A DNA stretch of 64,000 nucleotides, taken from contig JAPTMU010000122.1 in NCBI GenBank assembly GCA_028583405.1, positions 373,784 through 437,783 of the forward strand. Direction: 5' to 3'. This DNA is from Pogonophryne albipinna. Taxonomy: Eukaryota > Chordata > Actinopteri > Perciformes > Artedidraconidae. The notes under the pieces are model-generated. The model searched no databases. It saw only the letters and a list, made by a program, of their open reading frames with translations, and was not told where the DNA came from. Of this stretch, positions 1 through 12,461 are shown in pieces (the stretch's first letter is position 1; each line of letters begins with the position of its first letter). The translations under genes and the position numbers were made by a program.

Positions 1-987
1 TTGTCCGGGCCAGCCGGTTTCTTAGGATCTAGCTTAGATAAGGCTTCATGAACAACATTGACAGTAAAAGGAGTAAAACTGAAAGGGTTTTCCAGACCAC
101 ATTGTTCAGAGTCACGGATTGGGGTGTTCACAGCAGCAGAGTTAGAAACAGAATTAAACACAAAATGCTCATTAAAGCAATTTAGCATAGTAGCCCTGTC
201 CGATATAGTGCCAGATGCATGTGGTAAGGCACGGAGGTAGCTCATTACGGATCTCACCGGTGGATATCGATTTTATGGCTTTCCAAAATGTCCTAGTATT
301 ATTTAGGTTTTTTGTGGTAACTGACAGATAGTACTTCGACTTTGCACTTTTTACATTTGAAGTGAAGCTATTTCTTAGCTGCCTAAAACGCAGCCATTCT
401 ACCTCTGAGCCTGATCTCCTAGCCTTTGCCCAGGCCTTGTTTCTCTCATGAAGGAGACTGGACAGTTCAGCAGAAAACCAAGGATTGTCTCGTCCCTTCA
501 CTCTAAATGTACGCAGGGGTGCATGTCTATCAATGATCTCCATAAAACCAAGATAAAAATAAGACCATGCGGTTTCTACATCAGCACACAGATCGATTTT
601 ACCCCAATCAAACCCAAACAGATCATGAAAAAAACCCTGCTCCACAAAATGTTTTATGTCTCTCTTAATAATAATACGAGGTTTAACCTTTTGAACCTTA
701 GTGTCCCTAATTGTGGCTACAACACAGTGATCACTCAGATCATTTGCAAATACTCCCACAGATGAATATTTATGGGGAACATTAGTTAAAATGAGATCAA
801 TTAGGGAGGATTTATTAGGGGACTTAATGTTAGGGCGAGTAGGACTGTCAACAATCTGAGTAACATTCAAAGAGATACAAAGGTTTTTAAAATCCTCTGA
901 CACTGCAGTTAACCAGTCCCAGTTAAAATCTCCAAGTAGCACTATTTCCTTGTAGTCTAGTTGCGATACAATTATATATTTTTGGGA
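1..987 (-). mobile_element. Non-LTR retrotransposon (LINE) fragment A: endonuclease end into RT linker
   Basis: The minus strand encodes the C-terminal half of an apurinic-type LINE endonuclease. The GDFNWDW motif is near 940, followed by SLIDLILTN and LSDHCVV, which are the late endonuclease motifs. Then comes the linker seen before RT in L2/Rex-type fish LINEs (HAPLRTFRV, NPWFSAEL, KSKYYL). Around 240 the frame shifts by one base; the other frame continues to the window edge with LDPKKPAGPD, the segment just before the RT domain. The copy is therefore a frameshifted fragment, cut off by the window start and lacking its N-terminal endonuclease. Upstream of about 985 it abuts an unrelated dispersed repeat. 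The family is certain to be non-LTR; the exact clade is inferred. Confidence 0.85.
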
Positions 988-1206
988 TAGGAAAGTGACA
1001 TTTCTGGGTGATTTTGTCAGTTTATGGAGCTTAGCGCACAAATCCTGGAGGTTTCAGGCCGAATTTGGCTGCTCATAGGCGACCTGCCAGGCACACCCAC
1101 GCATGGAAAGAAGAGAAAAGTGAAGAAAACGGTTAATTATATCTTAAAATAATCAAATATGAAGTTTAAAAAAATTACTAGGTGCCAACGGAGAAGGGGC
1201 CCGAAA
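988..1206 (-). repeat. Dispersed repeat, inverted partner of 51122-51350
   Basis: Read on the minus strand, this segment matches 51122-51350 with only scattered differences. It starts with the block CGGGCCCCTTCTCCGTTGGC and ends at GTCACTTTCCTA. It contains no reading frame I recognise. It separates LINE fragment A from LINE B. The two copies lie 50 kb apart in opposite orientation. Confidence 0.8.
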
Positions 1207-4200
1207 TCAATCAATCAATCAATCAATGTTTATTTATATCGCCCAATATCACAAATGTTACATTTGTCTCAGTGGACTACACAGTTTGTAGAGAATATCA
1301 GTATGACAATATGACACCCTCTGTCCTTAGACCCACACATCGTACAAGGAAAAACTTCGGGAGAAAACCCACAGTTTAAAGGGAAAAATGGGAGAAACCT
1401 TTGGGAGAGCAACAGAGGAGGGATCCCTCTCCCAGGACGGACAGACGTGCAATAGATGCCGTGTGTAAATTGAAGAGATAATACATTTGCAACATAGGTA
1501 GTCCAAATGTTTGGAAATGCATGTGTGTATAATAGGAAGATGAATCCACAAGGATATCCATCCAGGACCTATGATCCATGACCACAGCCACGACTCAAGA
1601 TCCAGGGCTCGCGATCCAGGACACAGGACCGCAGGATCATCCATGACTCCGGATCCCAGCGTATATAGACACCAAAAAGAAAGACATTTGGGGAAGCTGG
1701 GTTAATCGGAACATGAGAGTACACAGGTATAGACAGAGAGAAGGAAGAAGTAAAATGTCCCCCGACAAACTAAGCCTATATCAGCAAAACTAGGGGCTGA
1801 ATCTAATCAGCCCTAACTATAAGCTTTATCAAAAAGGAAGGTCTTAAGCGCACTCTTAAAAACGGATAGGGTGTCTGCCGCACGAACACAAACTGGAAGC
1901 TGATTCCACAAATGTGGAGCTTGATAAGAAAAGGCTCTGGCTCCCATTGTACTTTTAGAGACTCTAGGAACAACCAACAACCCTGCATTCTTGGAACGCA
2001 ATGCCCTAGTAGGACAGTAGGGTATAATGAGTTCTTTAAGGTAAGATGGCGCCTGCCCATTAAGGGCTTTGTAGGCGAGAAGAAGAATTTTAAATTCTAT
2101 CCTGTGTTCTATAGGGAGCCAGTGCAAGGCAGCCAGAACAGGAGTAATGTGGTCCCTTTTCCTAACTCTGGTTAGTACACGAGCTGCAGCATTTTGAATC
2201 AGCTGAAGCGACTTGACTGACCTCTTGGTACACCCTGATAATAAGGAGTTACAATAATCCAGCCTTGAAGTAACAAATGCATGGACTAGTTTCTCTGCAT
2301 CGTTTTGAGGCAAGATATGCCTGATTTTTGCAATGTTAGGTAGATGGAAGTAGGCGGTCCTTGAAATTGATTTTAGGATTGTAGCTGACATCCTCGTGGA
2401 TTCATCTTCTTATTACAGACACATGCATTTCCTAACATTCGGTCTATATGCTGTAAATGTATTATCTCTTCGATTTACACACGGCATCTATTGCACGTCT
2501 GTCCGTCCTGGGAGAGGGATCCCTCCTCTGTTGCTCTCCCTGAGGTTTCTCCCATTGTTTCCCCTTAAACTATGGGTTTTCTCTGGAAGTTTTTCCTTGT
2601 ATGATGTGAGGGTCTAAGGATAGAGGGTGTCGTTTTTCTCATACTGATATTCTGAACAATCTGTGCTGTTGTATTTGCTGTAAAGTGTCTCTACTGTAGG
2701 CTATTTTTATTATATGTACAGCACTTTGGCTCGACCAAAAATCGTTTATAAATGTGCTATATAAATAAAACTTGATTTGAATTGATTTTATGTGGGCGTT
2801 AAAGGATAAATCCTGATCAAATATAACACCAAGATTCCTTACAGTCTCACTGGAGGCCAAATTAATGCCATCCATAGTTAGTATATCTTTAGATAGTTTG
2901 TTTCGTAGATTCTTCGGGCCAAGTACAATAACTTCAGTTTTGGTCGTGTTTAACATCAAAAAGTTTAAGGTCATCCACGTTTTTAAGTCCTTGAGGCAGT
3001 CTTGAATTTTATTTAGATGATTAATTTCATCAGGCTTGATTGATAAATATAGTTGAGTATCATCCGCATAACAATGAAAATGTACCGAATGATTCCTTAT
3101 AATATTGCCTAACGGAAGCATATATAATGTGAACAAAATAGGTCCGAGCACTGAGCCCTGTGGCTAACTTTGGTTTGCGTGGAAGATTCATCATTGACAC
3201 GTACAAACTGAGAGCGTTCAGATAGATAGGACCTAAACCAGCCTAAAGCAGTTCCCTGTATGCCAACTAAGTGCTCTAGTCTTTGCAATAAGATATCATG
3301 ATCGATAGTATCAAATGCAGCACTGAGATCGAGCAAAACAAGAATAGAGACAAGTCCCTTGTCAGAGGCTATTAGAATGTCATTTGTGACTTTAACCAGA
3401 GCTGTCTCTGTGCTATGATGTGTTCTAAAGCCAGACTGAAAATCTTCAAATAAATCATTGTTTTTTAAGTAATCACACAGCTGTTTTGCGACTGCTTTCT
3501 CAAGAATCTTTGAGAGGAACGGAAGATTAGAAATAGGTCTATAGTTGGCTAAAACCTCTGGATCGAGGTTGTGCTTTTTAAGAAGCGGTTTTATCACTGC
3601 TACTTTGAATGATTGTGGAACATAGCCTGATAATAAAGACATATTCATAATATTTAATAAAGAAGTGTTAATTCAGGGAAACACTCCCTTTAACATCTTA
3701 GTTGGAATCGGGTCTAAGATACATGTTGATGGTTTAGAAGAAAGAATCATTGAATTCAATTGTTCAAGGTTTATGGCTGAAAAGCATTGTAATTTACTAT
3801 CTAGTGTAATATTAGAACTTACATTTCCGGGAGCTGTTGATAACACTAGAAACCCGCAAAAAACTCTTAGAAACAAAATTAATGACCTCTTGCCTTTGAC
3901 CAGTAGCTTAACAATTTTATCATTAAAAAAGCACATAAAATCATTACTACTGAGTGCTATGGGAATAGAAGGCTCAATCGAGCTGTGGCTCTCTGTCAGC
4001 CTGGCTACAGTGCTGAAAAGAAATCTTGCATTATTCTTATTCTCATCTATTAATGAAGAGTAGTAGGCTGCTCTCGCTTTACGCAGTGCTTTCTTATATT
4101 CATTGAGAGTAATATGCCAAATTAAACGAGATTCTTCAAGTTTAGTGGAACGCCATATCCTTTCAAGTTGTCTCGACTTTTGCTTTATTTTGCGGGTTTC

Positions 4201-5255
4201 GGCATTATGCCATGGAGCTAATCTATGTTGTTTTATTTTCTTCTTTTTCAAAGGAGCAACAGAGTCTAATTTTATTCGCAGCGCATCTGTAGCACTATCA
4301 ACAACATGATCAATTTGGGGTGGTGTACATTTTGTATAAGTTTCCTCCCCTACATGCAGACATGCTATCGAGTTAAGTATTGATGGAATCTCTTCCTTAA
4401 ATGTGGCTATAGCACTAACAGATAGGTTTCTGCTGCAGGAGCTTTTTACTAATGCTTTGTAGTCTAGTAACAGTACTTCAAAAGTTACTAAGAAATGGTT
4501 GGATAAAGCAGGATGATGCGGTTCGAACTAATAGTTACTCAATTTCAATACCATAAGTCAGAACAAGGTCGAGAGTGTGATTATGACAGTGGTTTGGTTT
4601 ATTTACACTCTGACGGAAACCAATATAATCTAATATAGAGTTAAATGCAACAGTAAGGCTATTTTTATCATCGTCAACATGAATATTAAAGTCACCTACG
4701 ATAATTACTTTATCTGTTTTAAGTACCAAAGTTGATAAAAACTCAGAGAATTCTGATAAGAATTCTGAATAAGGACCTGGTGCACGGTACACTGTAACAA
4801 ATAAGATTGGCTGCAAAGTTTTCCAGGTCGGATGCGTAAGACTAAAAACGAGACTTTCAAAGGAGGTATAATTTAATTTTGGTTTAGTATTGATAAGTAA
4901 ACTTGAGTCAAAGATTGCTGCAACTCCACCTCCTCGGCCCACGCCTCGAGCAATATGAGTATTGATATGGCTGGGTGGAGTGGCCTCATTTATGCTGACA
5001 TATTCTTCATGTCTCAACCAAGTTTCAGTGAGACAGCATATATCAATATTATAATCTGATATTAAACCATTTACCAATATTGCTTTAGATGCTAGAGATC
5101 TTATGTTTAAGAGACCACATATAATCTTCCTGTTTTGTTGCACTGTCGTAGTTGTTACATTTACTTTGATTAGGTTATTATGTATGACATGACCTCTATA
5201 TTTAAATTGTCCTTGGGCAGACACACACACCGTTAATATTGGGTATTTTATTGGG
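1207..5255 (-). mobile_element. Near-complete L2-like LINE B (endonuclease + RT), interrupted
   Basis: The minus strand carries, in order, an endonuclease (4535-5230: CGLLNIRSLASK, CLTETWL, VGDFNIHVD, LDLVLTYG), the linker (3673-4251) and the RT (2791-3648: [33 protein letters not shown], then YADDTQLYL). The C-terminal thumb follows at 1813-2375 (SRLDYCNSLL, LHWLPIEHRIEFK, LWNQLPVCVR). A 3' UTR ends in an (ATTG)n tail at 1208-1227. The reading frame is broken between 4251 and 4535 and inside the RT near 3130, so the copy is dead. The thumb is split by a nested insertion at 2376-2779. At its 5' end the LINE reads straight into Gypsy integrase sequence, so it probably inserted into the Gypsy element. 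The L2/CR1-like assignment is an inference from motifs. Confidence 0.85.
2376..2779 (+). mobile_element. Nested 5'-truncated LINE 3' end inside LINE B, with 11-bp TSD
   Basis: The RT thumb of LINE B is interrupted between its FNAHIKS and KSISRTAYFHL segments. The interrupting 404 bp are flanked by the direct repeat AATTGATTTTA at 2365-2375 and 2780-2790, a target-site duplication. The insert lies on the plus strand and ends in AATAAAACTTGATTTG. It matches the 3' UTR of the LINE sequence at 46990-47430 and, in inverse orientation, the 3' UTR of LINE B at 1300-1590. It is therefore a young 5'-truncated copy of a related subfamily, inserted in reverse orientation into its relative. Confidence 0.88.
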
Positions 5256-7206
5256 AATATGGGAGTGCACTTTAGCCCGTTGACAGGCCACGCATGAGTC
5301 GACCTAGGATCATGTCCTTTTTAAGCCCTTGCCACACAAACTTCTGCGACACCAACTTCATGGACGGTTTCCTGCCAGGGTGGGAAAGGTTGTGAATCGC
5401 CTCAAAAACGGGTCCGTAACACTTCGCAGATACCAGCGGTCGAGCCTGGCCCGTGGATATGTCACACCACAGCTTCGCACCCGAGTCACCGACCGTCACC
5501 TCCTCCAGGTGTAATCCTGTGTCCGAGGCCTTAAGGGTCTGGACCCCGTGGTCAAAGGCCTGGTCCGTGCCCATGCAGAGGTAATCGAGGCGCAGCTGTA
5601 CAGCTCCGATGGCCGCTCTGGAGAGGCAGTGCGTGACCACATTAGCCTTACCAGCGATGTGTCGGATGTCCGTGGTGTACTCGGATATGGACGAGAGCTG
5701 GCATTGCTGGCGGGCGGACCACGGCTCAGCCACCTTGGACATGCAGAATGTGAGTGGCTTGGGATCCACGAACGCCGTAAACTCACGGTCTTCCAGCAGG
5801 AAACGGAAGTGGCGAACCGCCAACCAGAGGCCAAGGAGTTCCCTGTCGAAAGCACTGTACTTGCGCTCCCTGGGGGTCAACTGGCGACTGAAAAAGGCGA
5901 GCGGTTGCCAGGCACCGTCGACCCATTGTTCATGCACCGCGCCTACAGCGTAGTCAGACGTGTCGGTGGTGATAGCAATGGGGGCCTTGTGTGAAGGTTG
6001 AGCCAACATGGCAGCTTCGCTCAGGGCGGTTTTGGTTGCATCGAAGGCGGTCTCCCTTTCGGTCGTCCAGTCTATGGCCCGGCTGGGGGACTTGTCTTTG
6101 AGGGCCTCGTACAGCGGGCGCATGGTGTGGGCAACCTGGCGGATGAACCGGTGATAAAATGTCACCATCCCGAGGAACTCTCGGAGCGCCCGAGCTGTGG
6201 GCGGTCGGGGAAAGGCGGACACGGCCTCCATTTTCGACGGGAGGGGGGCGGCTCCATCTTTGCTGATGAGATGTCCGAGGAAGTGGATGGAGGACAACCC
6301 GAACTGACCCTTTGCCGGGTTGATAATCAGGCCTTGTTGGTTGAGCCTCGCAAAAAGGTCTCGGAGATGTGCCTGGTGCTCTTCTTCAGAGGAGCTGGCG
6401 ACACGGATGTCGTCTAAATAGACGAAGATGAATGGCATGTCTCTGAGCGCCGAATCCATCAGCCGCTGAAAGGACTGAGCTGCATTCTTAAGTCCAAACG
6501 GCATACGCAGAAACTCGAACAACCCGAACGGCGTAATCACCGCAATTTTGGGGACGTCTGAGGGGTGCACCAGAACCTGGTGGTAGCCCCGCACCAGATC
6601 CACTTTGGAGAAGACCAGCTTGCCTGCCAGGCAGGGGCGGACTGGGACTAAAATTCAGCCCTGGAAACTGACCCAGTCCGGCCACATGAAATGTCAAATG
6701 TTAGAAATCCGCTGTCAATTTGCGACATTTATATGCTTCACCTGCGAGTGACTTCACCTTTTTTTCTCTTGCCTTCTCGGCCCCACTTTTTTCTTTTCGT
6801 TTTCTTTGATTTGTATCCATGTTTTTTCATTCTCCATGTCTGCCGCGGTGTCTTATCACTTCTCTTCGTGTGGCCGGTCTTTTTTCTTCTTCGTGTGTGA
6901 TTATTTGACAGATAAGAACCACACAACTGCATTAGCGGCCGCTGTCGCCCTGTGTCGGCCGTCAGCGCAACTTAAATGATGACGTTAAACTATTTTTTTT
7001 TAAAGGGCCGGCCGTCAACGGCCCTTGACGACCGGCCGTTCTGTGGTTCTCCAGATTCTACAGATGGCCAGTCCGCCCCTGCCGCCAGGTGTATAGAGAA
7101 GTCCTAGATGTGAGGGACCGGGTAGCGGTCTGGCGTAGTGGCGTCGTTAAGGCGGCGGTAGTCACCACACGGTCGCCAGCCGCCACCTGGTTTAGGGACC
7201 ATGTGG
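5235..7206 (-). mobile_element. Ty3/Gypsy retrotransposon 1, pol fragment (RT-RNase H-integrase start)
   Basis: The minus strand encodes RT beginning with [19 protein letters not shown] (7135-7200). An in-frame TAG at 7104-7106 replaces the usual Gln before DF. After the hAT insertion it continues with KVDLVRGYHQV, FGLKNAAQSFQRLMD and the catalytic FVYLDD. RNase H follows (TDTSDYAVGAV, RELLGLWLAVRHF), then the HHCC zinc-binding start of integrase (HNLSHPG). A frameshift near 5290 moves the second half (CVACQRAKVHSHI) to another frame, and the sequence is lost at about 5250 where LINE B begins. gag, protease and the integrase core are absent. The element is inactive. Confidence 0.9.
6632..7081. 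mobile_element. Non-autonomous hAT-type element in Gypsy 1 RT
   Basis: A 450-bp insert has perfect 14-bp terminal inverted repeats (CAGGGGCGGACTGG at 6632-6645 and its complement at 7068-7081). It is flanked by near-identical 8-bp repeats (CTGCCAGG at 6624-6631, CCGCCAGG at 7082-7089). Removing it restores a continuous RT sequence (FSIHLAG-KLVFSKVDLVRGYHQV). CAGGG-type ends with 8-bp duplications are the hallmark of hAT transposons. There is no transposase inside, so it depended on a partner element. Confidence 0.9.
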
Positions 7207-7425
7207 ATTACAGATTGATTACAGAGTTAAATAAAGTGCAAGAGGAGATGCCCCTGTGTTAAAGTGCATTTAGCGGTGATCGCACGCCTGTTTGTTTCTC
7301 AACCATTCTTTGAGTTGACCTTTAAAACTATTGAGAGTGGGACAATCCCGTATCTCAGTTGGGAGGCTTTTCCAGAACGAGCTCCGATCAGGAGTTGCAG
7401 CTGCTCCGTGCAGAGAGTCTGCGGT

Positions 7426-7426
<1 letters not shown>

Positions 7427-7477
<51 letters not shown>
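7427..7477 (+). repeat. (GT)n microsatellite
   Basis: Pure GT dinucleotide run of about 51 bp inside the duplicated block. Confidence 0.98.
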
Positions 7478-7478
<1 letters not shown>

Positions 7479-7722
7479 CATAGCATTACTATACTTGTGG
7501 GGACCTAAATCTGTTTACACAGTCACGTGTGGGGACTCGCCTCCCTTATGGGGACAAAATGGAGGTCCCCATGAGGGGAGTCATTAATTTTAGGGTGAAG
7601 ACTTGGTTAGGTTTAGGATTAGGGTTATGGTCAGGCATGTGTTGGTTATGGTTAAGGTTAGGATAAGTCTCCAGGAAATGCATGTAAGTCAATGTAATGT
7701 CCCCTGAAGCGATGTATACATG

Positions 7723-7873
<151 letters not shown>

Positions 7874-8013
7874 GTCTCTGGGTCACCTCCTTAGAGATTA
7901 AGAATTTGCTTTAACCCCGCTGATAAAAATAGATTATTACAAAAACATCTAAATTGAAATACTAGATACTAAAAATATATATATTTTTGAAAACATACTT
8001 TTTTCAAAAAATG

Positions 8014-8575
8014 TGGGTTCATGATGGTTCCTGTTGGTTCCTGTAGGCTCCTGTTGGTTCATGTAGGTTCATGTTGGTTCCTGTAGGTTCCTGTTGGCTC
8101 CTGTTGGTTCCTGTAGGTTCTTGTTGGTTCTTGTTGGTTCCACGTAGGCTCTTGTCGGTTCCTGTAGGTTCCTGTTGGTTCCTGTAGGCTCCTGTTGGTT
8201 ATTTTAGGCTCCTGTTGGTTCCTGATGGTCCCTGTAGGTTCCTGATGGTTCCTGTTGGTTCCTGTAGGCTCCTGTTGGTTCATGTAGGCTCATGTAGGCT
8301 CCTCTTGGTTCCTGATGGTCCCTGTAGGTTCCTGATGGTCCCTGTAGGTTCCTGATGGTTCCTGTTGGTTCCTGTAGGCTCCTGTTGGTTCCTGTAGGCT
8401 CATGTAGGCTCCTGTTGGTTCCTGTAGGTTCCTGTTGGTTCCTGTAGGCTCCTGTTGGTTATTTTAGGCTCCTGTTGGTTCCTGATGGTTCCTGTAGGTT
8501 CCTGTAGGCTCCTGTTGGTTCCTGTAGGCTCATGTAGGCTCCTGTTGGTTCCTGTAGGTTCATGTTGGTTCTTGT
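8014..8575 (+). repeat. 10-bp minisatellite, array 1
   Basis: About 56 copies of a degenerate decamer of the form CTGTTGGTTC / CTGTAGGCTC, which alternate loosely. The complement of this decamer makes up the array at 17946-18316. Because 10 is not a multiple of 3, all frames cycle through the same NQQEPTGT-like peptide; this is not evidence of a gene. Confidence 0.95.
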
Positions 8576-9313
8576 CAAAGGCTTGGGGGAAAAATAAATC
8601 AACAGGAACATATTCTATCTGTACAAACCCCAGGTGTGTAGTGCTGCCGGAGCGCGCCGGAACACCGTTCCGGCACTTTAAAATTACACTACCCATAAGG
8701 AGCTGTACACATGCCGCAGTTTTTGCATGGCTGTGTCTTTAGTTGAAAGCCCAGTGGCGATCTGATCATCTGTCATATGATCATACAATTATTGAAAATA
8801 ATATGATACAGTGAAGTACAAGTACTTATGGGCAGGGGTTAAATTGTGCCGGAGGACGATGCTCTGACGTCATCACCCTCGCTCATTTGTCCTATGTTTA
8901 CAAAAAGCGATATGTTAAAACTTTTCTCGTTCCTAATATAGACTATATTTAAGGTCGATATGTGTTGACTTTACTTTAAAATAGCAGATCTCTGTGACAA
9001 GATAAATATTTTTGGCTTAGTGAGCATGTGTCTGCTCCATTTCATTTTCATTTAATCGTTTATTTGAACAGGGACAATGCACATTGATGAACACTTTAAA
9101 CAAATAATGCTTCAAATGTAAATATGCCGGATTTTAGCTTTGAGCTCATTTCCATCCGCAGTCCGTCACATACAACATTTAAGAACATGACATTTATAAA
9201 CATAGCAAAAATAAATACATGATATGCAGAAAGAGCAAGAGCAGCATACAAGTATTTACCACATGGCAGTACAATGTAGCAGCTACGACATATAAAGTGC
9301 AAGAGAAGATAAA
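8576..9313. other. Non-coding spacer between duplicated blocks
   Basis: No gene found. From about 9040 to 9310 there is a segment beginning with TTTATTTGAACAGGGACAAT that resembles a dispersed fish repeat. A short self-complementary stretch (GCGCGCCGGAAC / GTTCCGGCAC) lies near 8650-8680. Confidence 0.4.
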
Positions 9314-10174
<861 letters not shown>

Positions 10175-11404
10175 AAGCTCGATATTGCTACCGTTGAAGG
10201 AAAGTAATCCTACACACCATTACTTGTGCATTATTTACATGAGATTTGTTTTAAAAATCACATAAAATACCGTAACTATGTGATTTAGAGTCAAACAGTT
10301 AAACTCTAAAGGGAGCTAGCTGATCGACCAGTTGTATTTATGTAACCGGCAGCATTTACTTTATTTTTTTACTAAATAAGTGGGTTTTAGTTCTTTTTTT
10401 TTTAAAGAAAAATATTATTTTATTAATCGATCTTTGACAAAACAGCTCCCAACTCATCAATGCTTTCTCTCAGTGCCATTTTATAACCATACAAATGTGT
10501 AATGTGCCAAACAAGCGAGGAATATTATTCTTTAAATAATTAACAAATCCTGCGGCACCTTGCACCCTCACCTGTAATACTTCATATACATGCCCTGTTA
10601 AATACTGTAAAAACTAAAAAACACCAGACATTCTCTCAGAATTGTCTTTATTTTAAGACTTTCTTCTGCTTTACACTTCTGTCTTTTGTCCACCAGGTGG
10701 CGTCCTTACACCTGGGAATGACTGACTGCTGATTGTGCAAAGGTGTTTCACGCTGTTAGAAATGTATAATAATGCAAGTGTTTCTATCTGCTGGGAAAAC
10801 ATGTTTCCCCCCTGCTGACAGTTTGCACATAAAAATGTTAACAATTCTGAAAATCTGAAACAACAAAACTGCAAACTGCTCGGCAAGGCAGGTTTATTTA
10901 TACAGCAGCTTTCAACACAAGGCACAGTGCTTTTAAACACATTTAAAAACAGTCATTATAAAGCAAGATTAATTCAATAAGCATATGAATAACACAGTAT
11001 AATATTCATGAATACAGTGCAGTGAGAGATATGAACAGGTAAACATTGTTTACTTGTTTTCATCCAATACATAATTATAAATCACATTTCCGCAAAGGCT
11101 TATAGGCACGAATCTGATGATTTAGCAGAATCATTTCCCCTGAACAAAACTGCAGAGAGGAGGAAGAGATGATGTTTGAGTAATCAGACAAATGATTGTG
11201 TCCATATAATACGAGGATGATATACAAACAGTCGTCATGCTGTCTGAACCATACAACTGCAACCTGTTGAAAACCACCTTTACTTTCAATTTAAAGAAAG
11301 AAAGAGAGCAAATCGTACATAATTAGGTACATTTGAAAATATAACGTTGCCTAAGAGCCTTAAGGCTTACACATCATTCAGTTATCATGAATAAAAACAA
11401 CCCT
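10175..11404. other. Non-coding, nothing recognised
   Basis: AT-rich sequence without a supported gene. A short dispersed-repeat-like piece (TTTATTTATACAGCAGCTTTC) lies near 10890-10915. Confidence 0.4.
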
Positions 11405-12260
11405 ACGTGTTTGGATTTAAAGAGTCCGAACAGAATATCCTCTTCAGGTGTTTAGAGATTTCTTTCATTTTGAGTCCGTATATGATAGGATTAAAGAGAG
11501 GATGATACAGCATTTACAACAGTTGTTTGTTTTTGGATCAGACAAGGAAGACCACAGAAGGAAATTACATTTTAAGCATCCATATGCAAGGACTACTCTT
11601 AAACAAATGTGTATTTCGGTAGTTGGTGTACAATTGTGGAATTCTTAACACAAGGATCTAAAGAATTGTAGATGTATTTTTCAGTTAAAGAAATTGTATA
11701 AATTAAGAAAGATGGGACTATATGAAGCAGAATGTGAATAAGTCTATGTACTCTGGTCCTTGATGTCTTTGATGTGATGTCTCCTCTGTATTTGCGGGTC
11801 CCATTGCCATTGTTATTGTTGTTGTTGTTACTATTATCATCATGCGTCGCTTTCCACCTTCTTCTCCAGTAGGACTCAGATGAGGGTGTTGCACTTTTCT
11901 TTTCTTTTCCTTATACATGTTGTTTTGTTTCTTTCCGTTAACCGTCAAGTGGGAAATAAGTATTTTTTTGTGTTTCTGTTAGTATCCTAAGATACTGTTA
12001 TGTTTGGCTGTGAAGAAAAAAAAAAAAATATATATATATATATTATTATTATGAAGGGCAGACCATCTATTTGTTTTTTGTTTTTTTTAGAAAGGGGCAG
12101 GTCACATAAGATTTTATTCTTCTCCCTGCTCCTTTTCGCTCAATGGTAGTCATATTTTGTGGCAATTATTGTACATTTTGTTTTGCGTACCATGAGCGGG
12201 ACAAATAAAAATGAAATGAAATGAAATTTGTAAAGTCATTATTAAACGTTGTAGAGCTGA
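11405..12260 (-). pseudogene. Olfactory receptor pseudogene remnant, C-terminal end, split by a LINE
   Basis: The minus strand of 11405-11520 encodes the end of transmembrane helix 7 and the tail of an OR (MLYHPLFNPIIYGLKMKEI, then SKHLKRIFC). It is closely like the end of the intact OR at 15242. The sequence just before it (RLIMTLQ) is found 700 bp away, at 12228-12260, because a LINE 3' fragment sits between. Beyond 12260 a Gypsy LTR begins and the rest of the receptor is missing. This is a dead paralogue of the neighbouring receptor. Confidence 0.85.
11521..12227 (+). mobile_element. LINE C 3' fragment in OR pseudogene
   Basis: The plus strand encodes a LINE RT C-terminal piece (HPYARTTLKQMCISVVG, VQLWNSL, RCIFQLKKLYKL) with a stop and frameshift. 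A 3' UTR follows and ends in (ATGAA)n at 12207-12230. It interrupts the OR tail at codons that are adjacent in the paralogue. A short ATTT duplication may be its target site. The fragment is 5'-truncated, as is usual for LINE copies. Confidence 0.78.
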
Positions 12261-12461
12261 TGAAAGGGAGTCAGAGGCGGTATGTTCAGTATAGAATTCC
12301 ATACTTTACTTTCCATTTAGTACAACAGACAGGATACATACAACATGCTTGCTGCTCTCTCAAGCTAGCATAACCACAACACAGTGCTCCCACTAACTCG
12401 TCCGTGGTGCAACACACACTATAACACACAGTGAATTATGTCCAGTAACTGTCACCACACA
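12261..12461 (-). mobile_element. Gypsy LTR (3' LTR)
   Basis: On the minus strand a G-rich polypurine tract (12462-12470) is followed directly by a segment that begins TGTGTGGTGACAG and ends ...CTCCCTTTCA. These are the TG/CA ends expected of an LTR. It lies downstream of the gag-integrase fragment in the correct order. No matching 5' LTR is seen on the other side. Confidence 0.7.

Noticed and set aside
6691..6932. Small hydrophobic and basic frames inside the hAT-type insert
   Set aside because: Short, low-complexity and within a non-autonomous element.
7610..7660. Telomere-like TTAGG/TTAGGG motifs (also at 9765-9815)
   Set aside because: Only a few degenerate motifs occur, within a common dispersed fish repeat; not an interstitial telomere array.
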